From Allodiplogaster sudhausi (lineage: Eukaryota; Nematoda; Chromadorea; Rhabditida; Diplogasteridae), in NCBI GenBank assembly GCA_945643635.1, contig CALZFC010000005.1:4294501-4358500 (forward strand): 64,000 nt of DNA, given 5' to 3'. Below are positions 9,911 through 21,493 of the stretch, piece after piece (positions within the stretch are counted from its first letter, which is position 1; each line of letters opens with the position of its first letter). The translations under genes and the position numbers were made by a program. Under the pieces are notes generated by a model that saw nothing but the letters and a program-made list of their open reading frames with translations, was not told the origin of the DNA and did no database searches.

Positions 9911-11276
9911 TGATCTGTCTTCATTCTTATTCCCCTGTCTTCCATCTCTCTACCTCTCTCATAGTGTATCGTACTCTTCTTTGTATTCTATCGTCAAGAT
10001 TGTCACTGGTTCCCGCTTTGATAGCAGTGCCCAATTGCTTTCCGCTCGTTTATTCCCTCTTCCTGACCATGTGAGATACCTTGGAGAGATTTGTAATATG
10101 GTAATGAGAGCTTCATGTATTCAGGATTCTCACAACCCAAACCGTCCAGAATGGGAAAGCCGAAAGTGTACGTCGTTGGCGTTGGAATGACTAAGGCATC
10201 TTTCTCTCACATACTTTTCTCATAGTGAAAAGAAAGTAAATATCTTACTTTAGTTCGAAAAGCCCGGTAAGAGTGGCAAGGACTATCCAGAGATGGTGAA
10301 GGAGGCTGGTCAGATTATCACTTTCAATAAATCTAATTTTCATGTTATTATTTTTAGATCAGAACTTTAAAAAAAGTTAAAGAAGAAGTGATTGCAGTGA
10401 CGACGGCTCTGGATGATTGCAAACTCCGCTAGGAGGACGTGCAGCAGGCAACGGTGAGCTATCTCTTCGGAGGGACGTGCAGTGGCCAGAGATGCCTCTA
10501 CGAACTTGGCTTCACCGGCATTCCCATCTTCAATGTTAGAGTCCTACTCCGTTATTCCTCCTGATCCCATTCAATGAAGTCACTCTGATTCTGAGCTGCC
10601 TCCAGGTGAACAATGCTTGAGCGAGCGGGTCCTCCGGCGTCTTCCTCTGCAAGCAAATCCTCGAAAGTGGTTCGTTCGTCGTTTGCTGCCTTCCAATTCA
10701 TTCATTCCCACAGTCTCGCTTACTCTACTTTCTTTATCGCTTTCACTTCTTTCTCCACTCTCTCTCTCACGCTCTCACTCTCTCTCTCTCATCACTCTCT
10801 CACTTCTCCCACTCTCTCGCTCTCTCGCTCTCTCGCTCTCTCTCTCTCACTCTAGTTAGCTCCGAGCAACTCTCTCTCAGGCAATGCTGACGTAGTTCTC
10901 GCGTGTGGCTTCGAGAAGATGGCTGCAGGTTCCCTCGAGAACATGAATCAGAATCCAGATGGACGAGCCTTGTCCGTCGACAATCACATTCAAGTCGGCT
11001 TTGTCTGCTTCTCTGTTCTCTCATTTTCAACATCTACATATGTATGTATCTACATACATACGTGTCATCCTACTCTCTCTCTCTCTCTCTCTCTCCCTCT
11101 CTCTTTCTCTCTCTTTCTCTCTCTTTCTCGCTCACTCTCCTCCTCTTCTCTCTCCCTCGCTCCCTCGCTCGCTCTCTCTCTCTCTCTCTCTCGTTCTCTC
11201 TCCCTCGCTCACCACCCTCTCTCTCTCTCTTTCTCTCTCTCGCTCACACTCCCTTTCTCTCTCACTTTCTCTTTCC
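9809..11276 (+). repeat. Tandem duplication, copy 2 (thiolase 5' exons)
   Basis: Second copy of the 1,468-bp unit. It contains the same five exon-like blocks as copy 1 (start ATG at 10151). The active-site Cys codon is TGA at 10618-10620 instead of TGC. It joins directly to the single-copy 3' exons that begin after the acceptor at about 11330. Confidence 0.93.
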
Positions 11277-11281
11277 CTCGC

Positions 11282-11328
<47 letters not shown>

Positions 11329-13172
11329 GGTGATGTCTGACACCTACGGTCTGCATCCCGCCCCGATCACTGCTCAAATGTTCGCGAATGCTGGGAAAGA
11401 ACATATGGAGCAGTACGGTTCGTACAGAACCGTTTGAAACATACATATATAACTATGCGTAGAAAAATTTAATTTATAACATTAGCACATATTTTAGGGA
11501 CAAAGCGCGAGCATTTTGCCAAGATTGCCTACAAGAATCACCTGCATTCGGTGCACAATGAGAACTCACAATTCCGGAAGGAATTTTCTTTCGACGAAGT
11601 GATGAACGCACGGAAGATCTACGATTTCATGGGACTCATTGAGTGCAGGTCAATTATGAAATGATTAGTCATTTATCTAAAATTTAATATTTTCAGCCCG
11701 ACCTCGGATGGCGCAGCTGCTGCGATTTTGGTCTCAGAGAACTTCCTGAACAAGAATCCACGACTTCGTCCGCAAGCAGTGGAGATTCTCGGTTGTTCTT
11801 TGTGCAGAAGACAAAGGAGATGATTGAATGCTTCCAGGGATGCAACTGGGCACCGACCTCCCTTCCGTCTTCAAAGAAAAAAGAACATCAAGATGATTGG
11901 CTACGATATGATTGAGAAGATCTCGCGTGATCTCTACAAGGAGACTGGACTCGGACCCGACAAGGTGCAAGTCATTAAACTGCACGACTGCTTCGCCCCC
12001 AATGAACTCATCACCTACGAGGCCATCGGGTTGTGTCCTCCTGGAAAGGCCGGAGACTTAATCGATAGGGGAGACAACACTTACGGCGGCAAGTATGTCA
12101 TCAACCCTTCCGGAGGGCTCATCTCAAAGGGACATCCTATCGGAGCCACCGGAGTTGCCCAGGTCGCGAATCTTTCTTTCAAACAAAAATTAATACTAAA
12201 TATGATGATAGTACTTAAGGTGGTCGAGTTGTCAAACCAGCTGCGTGGTCGATGTGGAAAGAGACAAGTTGCCAACTGCAAGGTCGCAATGCAGCACAAC
12301 ATTGGTACGCCAGTCCCATTCTTCTCTTCTTCTCCTTTCACCCTCCCATGACCTGGCTGCAGGGATCGGTGGTGCTGGCGTGGTGGTCATGTACAGTCTA
12401 GCCGAAGGGGGACCCAAGTCTCCATCCACGGGAAGCCCCAGCAGTAGCAAGCTCAAGAGTGATGCCATGCCATCTTTGAAGAAATCCGCACACGAATTGG
12501 AACTGTGAGTTCTCTCTATATTTTAGGTGTTTTGGAGATGTTCATTTTGCAGGAGAAGGAACTGGTGCAGAAGGCAGGCAGCATTGTAGTCCGTTTCACA
12601 GTGAATGGGGACGGAGGAGTGAAGAAGAGTTGGGTCATCGACCTGAAGAGCCGCCCTCCCTTCGTCGGCCACAACGACTCTCTGTACGCATCCTTTCCAT
12701 TTACTCTGAATTCTGATCATTGATCTTCTGTTCAGCAAGACCGAGCTTGACGCGACTGTCTCCGACGAAGTCTTTATGAATATCGCCGCTGGCAAGATCA
12801 ACCTGATCAGGTATTCCACATTCAAATCTTCCGCGCTGTCCCTTCCTGGAAACAATTCCTTTCCATTTCGCAGGCTTTCATGCAAGGCAAATTGAAGCTG
12901 AAGGGCAACATTGCGAAGGCGATGAAGCTGAAGACAATTCTCAACCCAAGCATGCTCAAGACCAAGAGAGTCCTCAACGTCAATCACTTCCTAGATTTAT
13001 TTTCTAACATTATTCTGCCAAATTGTACCATTGTCTGTGCCATTGACAGCTAAAGAATCCATTTTCCCCTGTAGATAAATATTCATTTTGCAATACTTCG
13101 GAGACGTATAATGACGAAGAGAAAATAACGAGAACGGTTGATATGACAGAAGCGAAGATATTGAAAAGGAGC

Positions 13173-16100
13173 TTAGATGGGATGGTTGAGCAAGAACTGC
13201 TGGATGGCGTAGAACATCTGCGGAGCCTTCCACTGCGGAGCCATGTGACCAGCTCCACGCACTCAAAGAAGCTTCGCTTTCTATCTTTCACACTATCCAA
13301 GTGAACAAGCTCCACTCTACCAGTGATGTAGGTGAGTCCACGGTCGAAGAGCGTCTTGAACCCAGCAATCTGCCGGTCGAACTTCCACGGAGTTTTCCCC
13401 AGGATTCGCTTCAAAGTGCCTTTCTCCTCTTCTCTTCACCCTCTCTCCCTCCTTCTTCATATCTCTCGCGCCCTCTCAGTTCAAGTGATCTCTCTTATCC
13501 CTGCCTTAAATAACCTTGTATCCAAGTTTGTCAACAAACTGTTGTCCCATCATGAAGTTGCACGCCATGTCGACGTCTCCGTAGTAGAGAAGAACACGAA
13601 CGTGAGCCTAAGAGAGGAGGGATGGAATAAGTGAGAGAAAGAGAATGACAGACAGACAATTTAAGGAGGGGATTGAGATGGCAGAGATCACTGACATTGA
13701 TGATCTTCTTGATGAAGGGAGCCATGTCCGTGTACTGCTTCTGGTAGGTGGTGGTGACCTTGTCGCTGCAAGAGTTAGCGTCCTTACAGAACAGAGATTC
13801 CCCTGATACCTGCAGATGTCCCACTTGGGGAGATTGAAGGGGACGTTGATGGCCTTCCTCGTCTTGCGGTCATTCATGTACTGGATGACATCGCTGTCAT
13901 TGAGACACGGCGCGTCTCCCATCAGAAGCCCCCGTCGACCGCGCAGCCAATCCAGTAGGGTCGAGTTCTTCCGCTCTGCCTTCTCACGGGCGATCCGCTC
14001 CATGCCAGGAGCAACACCTGGGACAGCCTCTCCTCCCCTCCTTTCTATGGACCAACTCTCCTCTCCTCTCCTCCTCTTTCCCCTTCCCTCCTCTCCTTCT
14101 CTCTCCCTCTCCTCCCCTCCTTTCTATGGACCAACTCTCCTCTCCTCCTCTTTCCCCTTCCCTCCTCTCCTTCTCTCTCCCTCTCCTCCTCTCCCACCAA
14201 CTCTCCTCTCCTCCTCTTTCCCCTTCCCTCCTCTCCTTCTCTCTCCCTCTCCTCCCCTCCTTTCTATGGACCAACTCTCCTCTCCTCCTCTTTCCCCTTC
14301 CCTCCTCTCCTTCTCTCTCCCTCTCCTCCTCTCCCACCAACTCTCCTCTCCTCCTCTTTCCCCTTCCCTCCTCTCCTTCTCTCTCCCTCTCCTCCCCTCC
14401 TTTCTATGGACCAACTCTCCTCTCCTCCTCTTTCCCCTTCCCTCCTCTCCTTCTCTCTCCCTCTCCTCCTCTCCCGCCAACTCTCCTCTCCTCCTCTTTC
14501 CCCTTCCCTCCTCTCCTTCTCTCCCTCTCCTCCTCTCCTCTCCTCCTCCTTCCCCTTCCCTCCTCTCCTTCTCTCTCCCTCTTCTCCTCTCCTCCTCTTT
14601 CCCCTTCCCTCCTCTCCTTCTCTCTCCCTCTCCTCCTCTCCCACCAACTCTCCTCTCCTCCTCTTTCCCCTTCCCTCCTCTCCTTCTCTCTCCCTCCTCT
14701 CCTCTCCTCCTCTTTCCCCTTCCCTCCTCTCCTTCTCTCTCCCTCTTCTCCTCTCCTCCTCTTTCCCCTTCCCTCCTCTCCTTCTCTCTCCCTCTCCTCC
14801 TCTCCCACCAACTCTCCTCTCCTCCTCTTTCCCCTTCCATCCTCTCCTTCTCTCTCCCTCTCCTCCTCTCCCACCAACTCTCCTCTCCTCCTCTTTCCCC
14901 TTCCCTCCTCTCCTTCTCTCTCCCTCTCCTCCTCTCCCACCAACTCTCCTCTCCTCCTCTTTCCCCTTCCCTCCTCTCCTTCTCTCTCCCTCTCCTCCTC
15001 TCCTCTCCTCCTCTTTCCCCTTCCCTCCTCTCCTTCTCTCTCCCTCTTCTCCTCTCCTCCTCTTTCCCCTTACCTCCTCTCGTTCTCTCTACCTCTCCTC
15101 CTCTCCCACCAACTCTCCTCTCTTCCTCTTTCCCCTTCCCTCCTCTCCTTCTCTCTCCCTCTCCTCCTCTCCCACCAACTCTCCTCTCCTCCACTTTCCC
15201 CTTCCCTCCTCTCCTTCTCTCTCCCTCTCCTCCTCTCCTCTCCTCCTCTTTCCCCTTCCCTCCTCTCCTTCTCTCTCCCTCTTCTCCTCTCCTCCTCTTT
15301 CCCCTTCCCTCCTCTCCTTCTCTCTCCCTCTCCTCCTCTCCCACCAACTCTCCTCTCCTCCTCTTTCCCCTTCCCTCCTCTCCTTCTCTCTCCCTCTCCT
15401 CCTCTCCCACCAACTCTCCTCTCCTCCTCTTTCCCCTTCCCTCCTCTCCTTCTCTCTCCCTCTCCTCCTCTCCCACCAACTCTCCTCTCCTCCTCTTTCC
15501 CCTTCCCTCCTCTCCTTCTCTCTCCCTCTCCTCCTCTCCCACCAACTCTCCTCTCCTCCTCTTTCCCCTTCCCTCCTCTCCTTCTCTCTCCCTCTCCTCC
15601 TCTCCCACCAACTCTCCTCTCCTCCTCTTTCCCCTTCCATCCTCTCCTTCTCTCTCCCTCTCCTCCTCTCCCACCAACTCTCCTCTCCTTCTCTCTCCCT
15701 CTTCTCCTCTCCTTCTCTTTCCCTCTCCTCCTCTCCCACCAACTCTCCTCTCCTCCTCTTTCCCCTTCCCTCCTCTCCTTCTCTCTCCCTCTCCTCCTCT
15801 CCCACCAACTCTCCTCTCCTCCTCTTTCCCCTTCCCTCCTCTCCTTCTCTCTCCCTCTCCTCCTCTCCCACCAACTCTCCTCTCCTCCTCTTTCCCCTTC
15901 CCTCCTCTCCTTCTCTCTCCCTCTCCTCCTCTTCCACCAACTCTACTCTCCTCCTCTTTCCCCTTCCCTCCTCTCCTTCTCTCTCCCTCTCCTCCTCTCC
16001 CAACAACTCTCCTCTCCTCCTCTTTCCCCTTCCCTCCTCTCCTTCTCTCTCCCTCTCCTCCTCTCCCACCAACTCTCCTCTCCTCCTCTTTCCCCTTCCC

Positions 16101-17806
16101 TCCTCTCCTTCTCTCTCCCTCTCCTCCTCTTTCCTCCTCTCCTTCTCTCTCCCTCTCCTCCTCTCCCACCAACTCTCCTCTCCTCCTCTTTCCTCTTCCC
16201 TCCTCTCCTTCTCTCCCTCTCCTCCTCTCCCACCAACTCTCCTCTCCTCCTCTTTCCCCTTCCCTCCTCTCCTTTTCTCTCCCTCTCCTCCTCTCCCACC
16301 AACTCTCCTCTCCTTCTCTCTCCCTCTTCTCCTCTAATTCTCTCTCCCTCTTCTCCTCTCCTTCTCTCTCCCTCTTCTCCTCTCCCACCATCTCTCGTTC
16401 ACCTCCCCTTACGACTCTTCCAATTACCTCTAAGCATGATGCTCATTCTCTCGGCGTTCATGTCCGGATTCGGGTCGCAGTCTCTGTAGAGATCGTACGG
16501 GTTGAGGCCACCCACCCAGAGGAAGTTGAAGATCTCCTCCACCATATTCGCGCAGTGCCCGGTCACCTGTCATGGATGAGATAGGTGAGTGAGAGAGGAG
16601 AGAAAAGACGAGAGAGAGAGAGAGAGAGAGAGAGGGTAGAGAGGGGAAAGAGAAAGACCTGAGTGAGATCGCAGCTGTTGATACATCCCTTGCAGCATTC
16701 CTTCTCGAGTGTGTTACATGTCTTCTCATCAATGATTCCATGCGCGTAAGCAAATCGGACTGAAGTGTCAATGTTGAGCTTCTCGTTGACATATCCGTTG
16801 CCGAGGGCCATTCCCTGAGCATTGAGAAGTAGAATAAGAGGAAAAGGAAACGAGAAAGAGCAAAGAGAGATAGAATGCGAGCGAGAGAGAAAAGAGAAAG
16901 AGGCTAATCACAGTGGTTGTATACCTTGAGGTTGATGTGGAAGTCCTTCAAGCCCTCGACGATTCGTGCAGTGAGAGTTGGCACGTAGACTCCTCCGTAT
17001 GACTCGCCCATGATGAATGTCGGGTTCTTGCGGAACTGCGGATAAGTTAGGAAGAACTTCTTGACTGCCTCGTAGTTCTCCAGCGAAGTCTGAATTCCTT
17101 CATTATTAATATCTGCCAAATCATACTTTCTTTAGCACTCTTTGTCCGCTTCTCTGTGTGTTAATCCCCTTGATACATTCTTGTGTTATCTTCCAACCTG
17201 GTCGTCATTAGTGGTGATATTGCCATCGGAAGCATACGAGTACCCGACTCCGGCCGGGGCTTCGATGTAGACGACGCTGGCGAGCTAAATGATACCTTGA
17301 ATGGTGGTCGGTTGCCTTTCTCCGTACCTTGTTCCATGAATACTCGTTCCTCCTGAGTGTCTTGCCGTCAGCATTTGCAACGTATGGCCCCATCTCATTC
17401 AGGAGGCCATCGATGGAAGAGCAGCCGGGGCCTCCGTTGAACCAGAAGATCAGCGGGTCATTCGACGGGTCATTCTGAGACTCCACGAACCTGCCATTTC
17501 ACCATTCTTACATGCGGAAACACCGACAATAGCAACAACTATGTACAAAAATGATCAAATAAGCGGATTTCTCTATCTTGACGTTTTTGATGGAGAAATT
17601 GCTTGAAGAGCAGCTGAAATTGCATTAGGAAGAGTAAAAATTACAACTTCTGACCAGTAATGGAGGAAGTGGTTATCGGAAACTTGGAAGAAGCCTGAGT
17701 AATGCTGGAAGTTCAGTTCGAAGTCGATGCCAGGGAGATTGCTGATTTCATCGGCAGAGAAGATGGCCAGGGGCAGTGCCAGGAGGAGACAGGGAAGGAG
17801 CAGCAT
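13173..17806 (-). CDS. Serine carboxypeptidase (peptidase S10, cathepsin A-like), secreted or lysosomal
   Basis: About 11 exons on the minus strand. The start Met at 17806 heads a signal peptide ([17 protein letters not shown]). Family signatures in order: [11 protein letters not shown] oxyanion region (~17425), APAGVGYSY (~17240), nucleophile in [10 protein letters not shown] (Ser codon ~17000-17002), [10 protein letters not shown] (~16795), a Cys-rich CCKGC block, catalytic Asp in [11 protein letters not shown] (~13570) and catalytic His in RGAGHMAPQ (~13250). Stop at 13173-13175. Such enzymes remove C-terminal residues at acidic pH. Introns are short except the one between about 16426 and 14024, which holds the minisatellite. 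The reading frame looks intact with all triad residues. It is convergent with the thiolase gene, with 119 bp between stops. Confidence 0.9.
14031..16390. repeat. 66-bp polypyrimidine minisatellite (about 35 units)
   Basis: The plus strand is almost pure C/T for 2.36 kb. The consensus unit is 66 bp, measured between successive CCCACCAA motifs (for example 15341 to 15407). Variants include a TTTCTATGGACCAA junction (first units) and shorter units missing the ACCAA segment. Because 66 is divisible by three, several frames on both strands stay open, giving long artefactual ORFs. It lies within a carboxypeptidase intron bounded by a donor at ~16426 (AGAG|GTAATT) and an acceptor at ~14024 (CCCAG|GTG). 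On the transcript strand it is GA-rich. Confidence 0.95.
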
Positions 17807-18689
17807 CGCTGCAGGCCAGGGCCGGGCACAATGACTTGTTCTTCTCTTCGTCTCCCTCTCCCTGCTCTTCGCATTCTCCGCCTTCTTTCGCACGCTCTTT
17901 CCTCGATTCTTCTGCTATTTCACTCTAAGCTTTTCTGTTACCGATTCTGTTTTCTATCTCTTCTCTTCTTCGAACTGCCTGATCTTCTGGCTCTTTCCAT
18001 TTATACCTCCCTTTCTCTCGCTATTTTTCTGTCTTGCACATTCACTGTTCTCGCAGTCTCTCAAATGTAAGAGTCATCGTTATTAGTTCTCGATTCTATT
18101 CTTTTAGTTGGGGATGTCTATTCCTTCTTTCCATTTCATGTTGCGTGAATTATATACGCTCAACTTTTTCTTCATATCTTAAGATTCAACTCTTTGTCTA
18201 CGTCCAGGAAACTGATTGATGATAAGAGCGTGTGTTGTTACACTCTTGAATCCCGACCACCTTCTCCATCCCATTTATCTTATCTTTTTCTCGAAGTTCT
18301 CTTGCAGACATGAGAAGCTGCCCCCCTTCGCTTTGACCCCAAGGCCAGAGAAAAGGTTCAACACGTAGAAGAAACGCTTGGAGGAGAGATATGATAAGCA
18401 AAAAGGCACTGTGAACTTCATTGTCGCATCTGCTTTTCATCTTTAATCAACTAGAATTTTATCAGCAAAGTGAATAGTTTGGTAAAATATAAACAACAAA
18501 GAAATTTTAAAACAATTTTCAAATTGTTATGCCACAGTTTTTTTTACAAGGAGATAGTGGCCAAAAAGGACAATATTAGTAATTATTAGAGGGAATGTAA
18601 CCACATACATACATAAACTGTTATTGCAGCAAGCGAAATTCTTGCATACTTATTAAAAAGAAATTACTCTTATTATTATGGTGTCACAG
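17807..18689. other. Intergenic between carboxypeptidase and cysteine-repeat gene
   Basis: Pyrimidine-rich on the plus strand near 17840-18060, then AT-rich. A minus-strand frame at 18198-18440 contains hydrophobic sequence but no recognised family or splice context. No element ends were found. Confidence 0.4.
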
Positions 18690-21127
18690 CTGATTCAAAG
18701 AAAAGATGTCTTCTTTGTACAACAGAGGAACTCTGCCGTGGTCGCAGATGGCATGCACGTGAAGCCGAAGGGGCAGCTGAAACTATTCTTTCTCTCATCT
18801 GCCAAGACTCTTCTCTCTATCTCTCGTTCTCTTTCTCTCATCTGCCAAGACTCTTCTCTCTTTCTCTCGTTCTCTTTCTCTCGTCTTCCAAGACTCTTCT
18901 CTCTTTCTCTCGTTCTCTTTCTCTCGTCTGCCAGGACTCTATTTACCCATTCAAAACCCATTCAATTTGCGCACTGACGAGAAATCAAGGAAGCCTGTGC
19001 ATGTTCGAATGCTTCCACTGAGAATGGAGCGAGCTGGCTCGTACGCGAAAGGGCAAGAAGTGGTGGAAGGGGCAGGGGGAGGGGGAGGAGAAGGCGGTGC
19101 CTCAGGCATCCCTCTCTCTTCCTCTGTCGGCTTCTCCACTTCAGACTTCGTCTTCTTCTTCTTGGTCTTCGTCTTCGGAGTCCTCGTCCGACTGGTTGTC
19201 GTGGAGGGGATGGAAGTGGTTGTCTTCTCTTCTTCCACTTCAATGTCTGCGTCGGGGCAACAGAAGAAACGATGTTCATCCGTTGTCTCTTGGCAAGAAT
19301 AGCCAGCCTGGAAGGAATTCGCTTCAGACAACTTTACCATCAGAGCTTCCATCCTCCGGCCTTGAAACTGCCTCTTACCTTCGGACAAGACGCGCCTGGC
19401 TTCGGGCATTCGAGAAGAAGGTCGCCCGACCCGAGTGGCCGACTGCCGTCCATGCAGAAGATGTCCTCATGCCCATCGCCCTCCTCATTCTCTTCCGGTC
19501 TTCCTCTCAGTCGCTGCTCTCCAACGGAGATTGGCATGAGAGTCGGTGTCAGAAGGGGCGCTTGTGTAGTCGTCGTGTGGCGACTAAAGAAGGAATCTCT
19601 CGGGCATGCCAGAATCAGAAGGCAGCCGTACCTGATGGTGGATGATTTCACTGGTTTTCCTGGCTTAGTCTTTGTCCTTTTGGGAGGGAGAGACTCTCGG
19701 CAGCAATTGTAGCTGTCTTCCGATGTTTCTATGCAGATTTCGCCACGGTTGCAACGCGGATTCGCGGGAGAACAAGCTCGGCCGAGTCTGAAGGAAACAT
19801 TCCTCGTTTAAATACATAAATAGATCCTTAGTTTTAAGGAAAATAATTGTTTCAGTAATATCTCGATAAATATAAATAAAGGAAAGATACACTGATCCGT
19901 CTGGACAGACGGGAGTGGAAGGAGCCTTGTCGACCTGGGGACAGCACCACTCCTCTCCGTGGATCGTCTCGCACTCCTCTCCATCTGCACAACCTCCTGC
20001 ACACAGACGAGTGGCCCGCACTCCACTCGCGCACTGAGCAACGGCACAACACACTCCCGACCCCGCCGCTCCACGAGACTGGCCTGGCGACTCCACGCAC
20101 TCGAAGCTGCATCACTATATCTCTTCTTTCATCTATCTTCCCTCTCTCTATGTATAAGTATATAATCGCTCTGTTAATGTGTCTCTCTCTCCCTCTCTCT
20201 CTCCGTAATCTCTCTCTCTCTTTCTCTGTCTCTCTCTTCATCTTCCTGACCCTTTCCCGCATGGTTCCTGAGTGCAATCCTTGGCGACGGGCCCTTTCTT
20301 CTCGACGAGTGATCCTGGCCCGCAGAGATTCTCGTGAGATTGGCAGCAGATCATGACATCCGAGCGACGGAATTGAACACAGATTCTGCAGCCATGGACA
20401 TTTTCTCTTCTTGTAGAATAAAGATTACAATTTAGTGTCTGTTTTTATTGGAAGATAACAAGCAGACCCATGAGCACAGTCCTTGCAGAGCAGAAGTCCC
20501 TTACGGGATTGCATGGCAATAGGATGACTGGCGGGGCACAGTTCATTGTCAGCTATCAGTGAAGATATCGCTTTTTTCTTTCCGCTGGATCCTTAATGAA
20601 TTATACATCGTTAGCGCCTTGTTGATCAACTTAAATACTGGTGGTTTCATGAGAACTAAAAAAATGTAGATATCAAAGAAATTAGTAAATTAGCCTGGAG
20701 TTGAGAGTAGCCGATGACTGCAACAAATGCTCTGATCTATACGAGAAGAAGGGACACAACGAGTGGACTGAGGACAGTTTTGCCTCGTCGAAGGAAAACA
20801 GGCGAAGGCAGTCTCGTGTCTCAATTCGAGGAGGATCACACGGAGAGGGGGAGACTCTTACCGATAGGTCGGGTGCTTGCACGAGGGCGGAGAAGCACAG
20901 CAAATGCCCTGGATGCACTTGCTGCCTGGGGGACACGTCTGCTCGCACGTTCTGACGTGTCTGGATGACGTCACGGGCATCAGACCCTCAGGACAGAGGT
21001 CTACAAGAACAATAGAAAGATGCAAGTGAAGGTGGAGAAAGACAAGCCGACCTCGGAGATACTGATAGATTGGAGTTGCCGTGTCTGAAAGACTTGTGAA
21101 GAGAAGAAGAAGGAGAACGGGCAACAT
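18690..21127 (-). CDS. Secreted multi-domain protein with EB/lustrin-type cysteine repeats
   Basis: The start Met at 21127 opens a signal peptide (MLPVLLLLLFTSLSDT); an upstream Met at 21190 is in frame. Successive exons encode modules with the pattern C-P-x-G ... C ... CC: CPPGSKCIQGICC (~20900), CPQSTRCVPSSRIDQSICC (~20750), CPASHPIAMQ with CKDCAHGSACY (~20500), a module with MICCQSH and LCGPGSL (~20340), a long one with GEECETIHGEEWCCPQ (~19950), RCNRGEICIETS..YNCC (~19740), a block with CPKPGASCPK (~19390), FFCCPDADIEVEEEK followed by a Thr/Lys/Pro-rich linker (~19100-19270), and a last SCPFGFTCMP...FLCC (~18760). Spacing matches EB or lustrin_cystein modules common in nematode extracellular proteins. 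Exon joins were inferred by eye and function is unknown. Confidence 0.72.
18790..18940. repeat. About 46-bp tandem repeat, three units
   Basis: The plus strand shows three successive copies of CTGCCAAGACTCTTCTCTC followed by a TCTCGTTCTCTTTCTC run, with small substitutions (CTTCCAAGA, CTGCCAGGA). It lies in an intron or linker near the 3' end of the cysteine-repeat gene. Confidence 0.8.
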
Positions 21128-21493
21128 GGTCCGCAGCTGCTCCCAGAACAGAAGAATTCTGCTTGTCCCTCTCCCTTTCTTCTCTCCCATCCAATCGGGT
21201 CAGCCTCCCGCCCATCGACGAGTCTTTGCAAATGATGCAGAGTACAAGAGCGGTATGGTGTTCTTGTTGTTTCTTCTCTACAAAGTTCATCCAGACATTC
21301 CAAATATGGCTGCTTTATTTGAATTGAGAACAAGTTTACTCAGAACGGAGAGTAAATGATACGAGAACATGGAATGAATGAAAGGAAGAGCACGGATACC
21401 GGTAGCAACACAGGCAGTTCTTTGCCTAAGCACACCACAGCTCAGTAGTCATATGTGAAAGATGAGAATAGATTCCTAGAAAGCGGCAATGAT
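21128..21493. other. Spacer between two minus-strand genes
   Basis: Promoter and 5' region of the cysteine-repeat gene followed by the 3' flank of the thioredoxin-like gene. No further feature is recognised. Confidence 0.4.

Larger units (their letters stand above)
8683..13053 (+). pseudogene. SCP2: SCPx-like 3-ketoacyl-CoA thiolase / sterol carrier protein 2, disrupted
   Basis: Homolog of SCPx, the peroxisomal fusion of a branched-chain thiolase and an SCP2 lipid-transfer domain. Exons encode MGKPKVYVVGVGMTK (8683-8727), FEKPGKS.KDYPEMVKEA, TGIPIFN, NNACASGSSG with the nucleophilic Cys (9138-9201) and VLACGFEKMAAGSL. Single-copy exons after 11330 carry YGLHPAPITAQMF, CPTSDGAAAAIL-type sequence, [15 protein letters not shown] and [14 protein letters not shown], a linker, and the SCP2 domain (12554-13053), ending TAA. 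The 5' exons occur twice. Both copies have an in-frame TAG (8962-8964, 10430-10432), copy 2 has TGA at the Cys codon, and an A-run near 11873-11885 shifts frame between DLPSVFKEK and NIKMIGYD. This suggests a pseudogene, though the last could be a sequencing error. No clear C-terminal peroxisomal signal is seen. The first intron appears to use a GC donor. Confidence 0.85.

Noticed and set aside
8310..10190. Ser/Leu-rich frames over 8.3-11.4 kb
   Set aside because: They are translations of CT microsatellite and run out of frame with the thiolase exons.
13816..16584. Very long open frames (up to about 900 codons) on both strands over 13.8-16.6 kb
   Set aside because: They translate the 66-bp C/T repeat (Ser/Pro/Leu or Arg/Glu/Gly only). 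Divisibility by three explains their openness, and the tract lies between good donor and acceptor sites of the carboxypeptidase gene.
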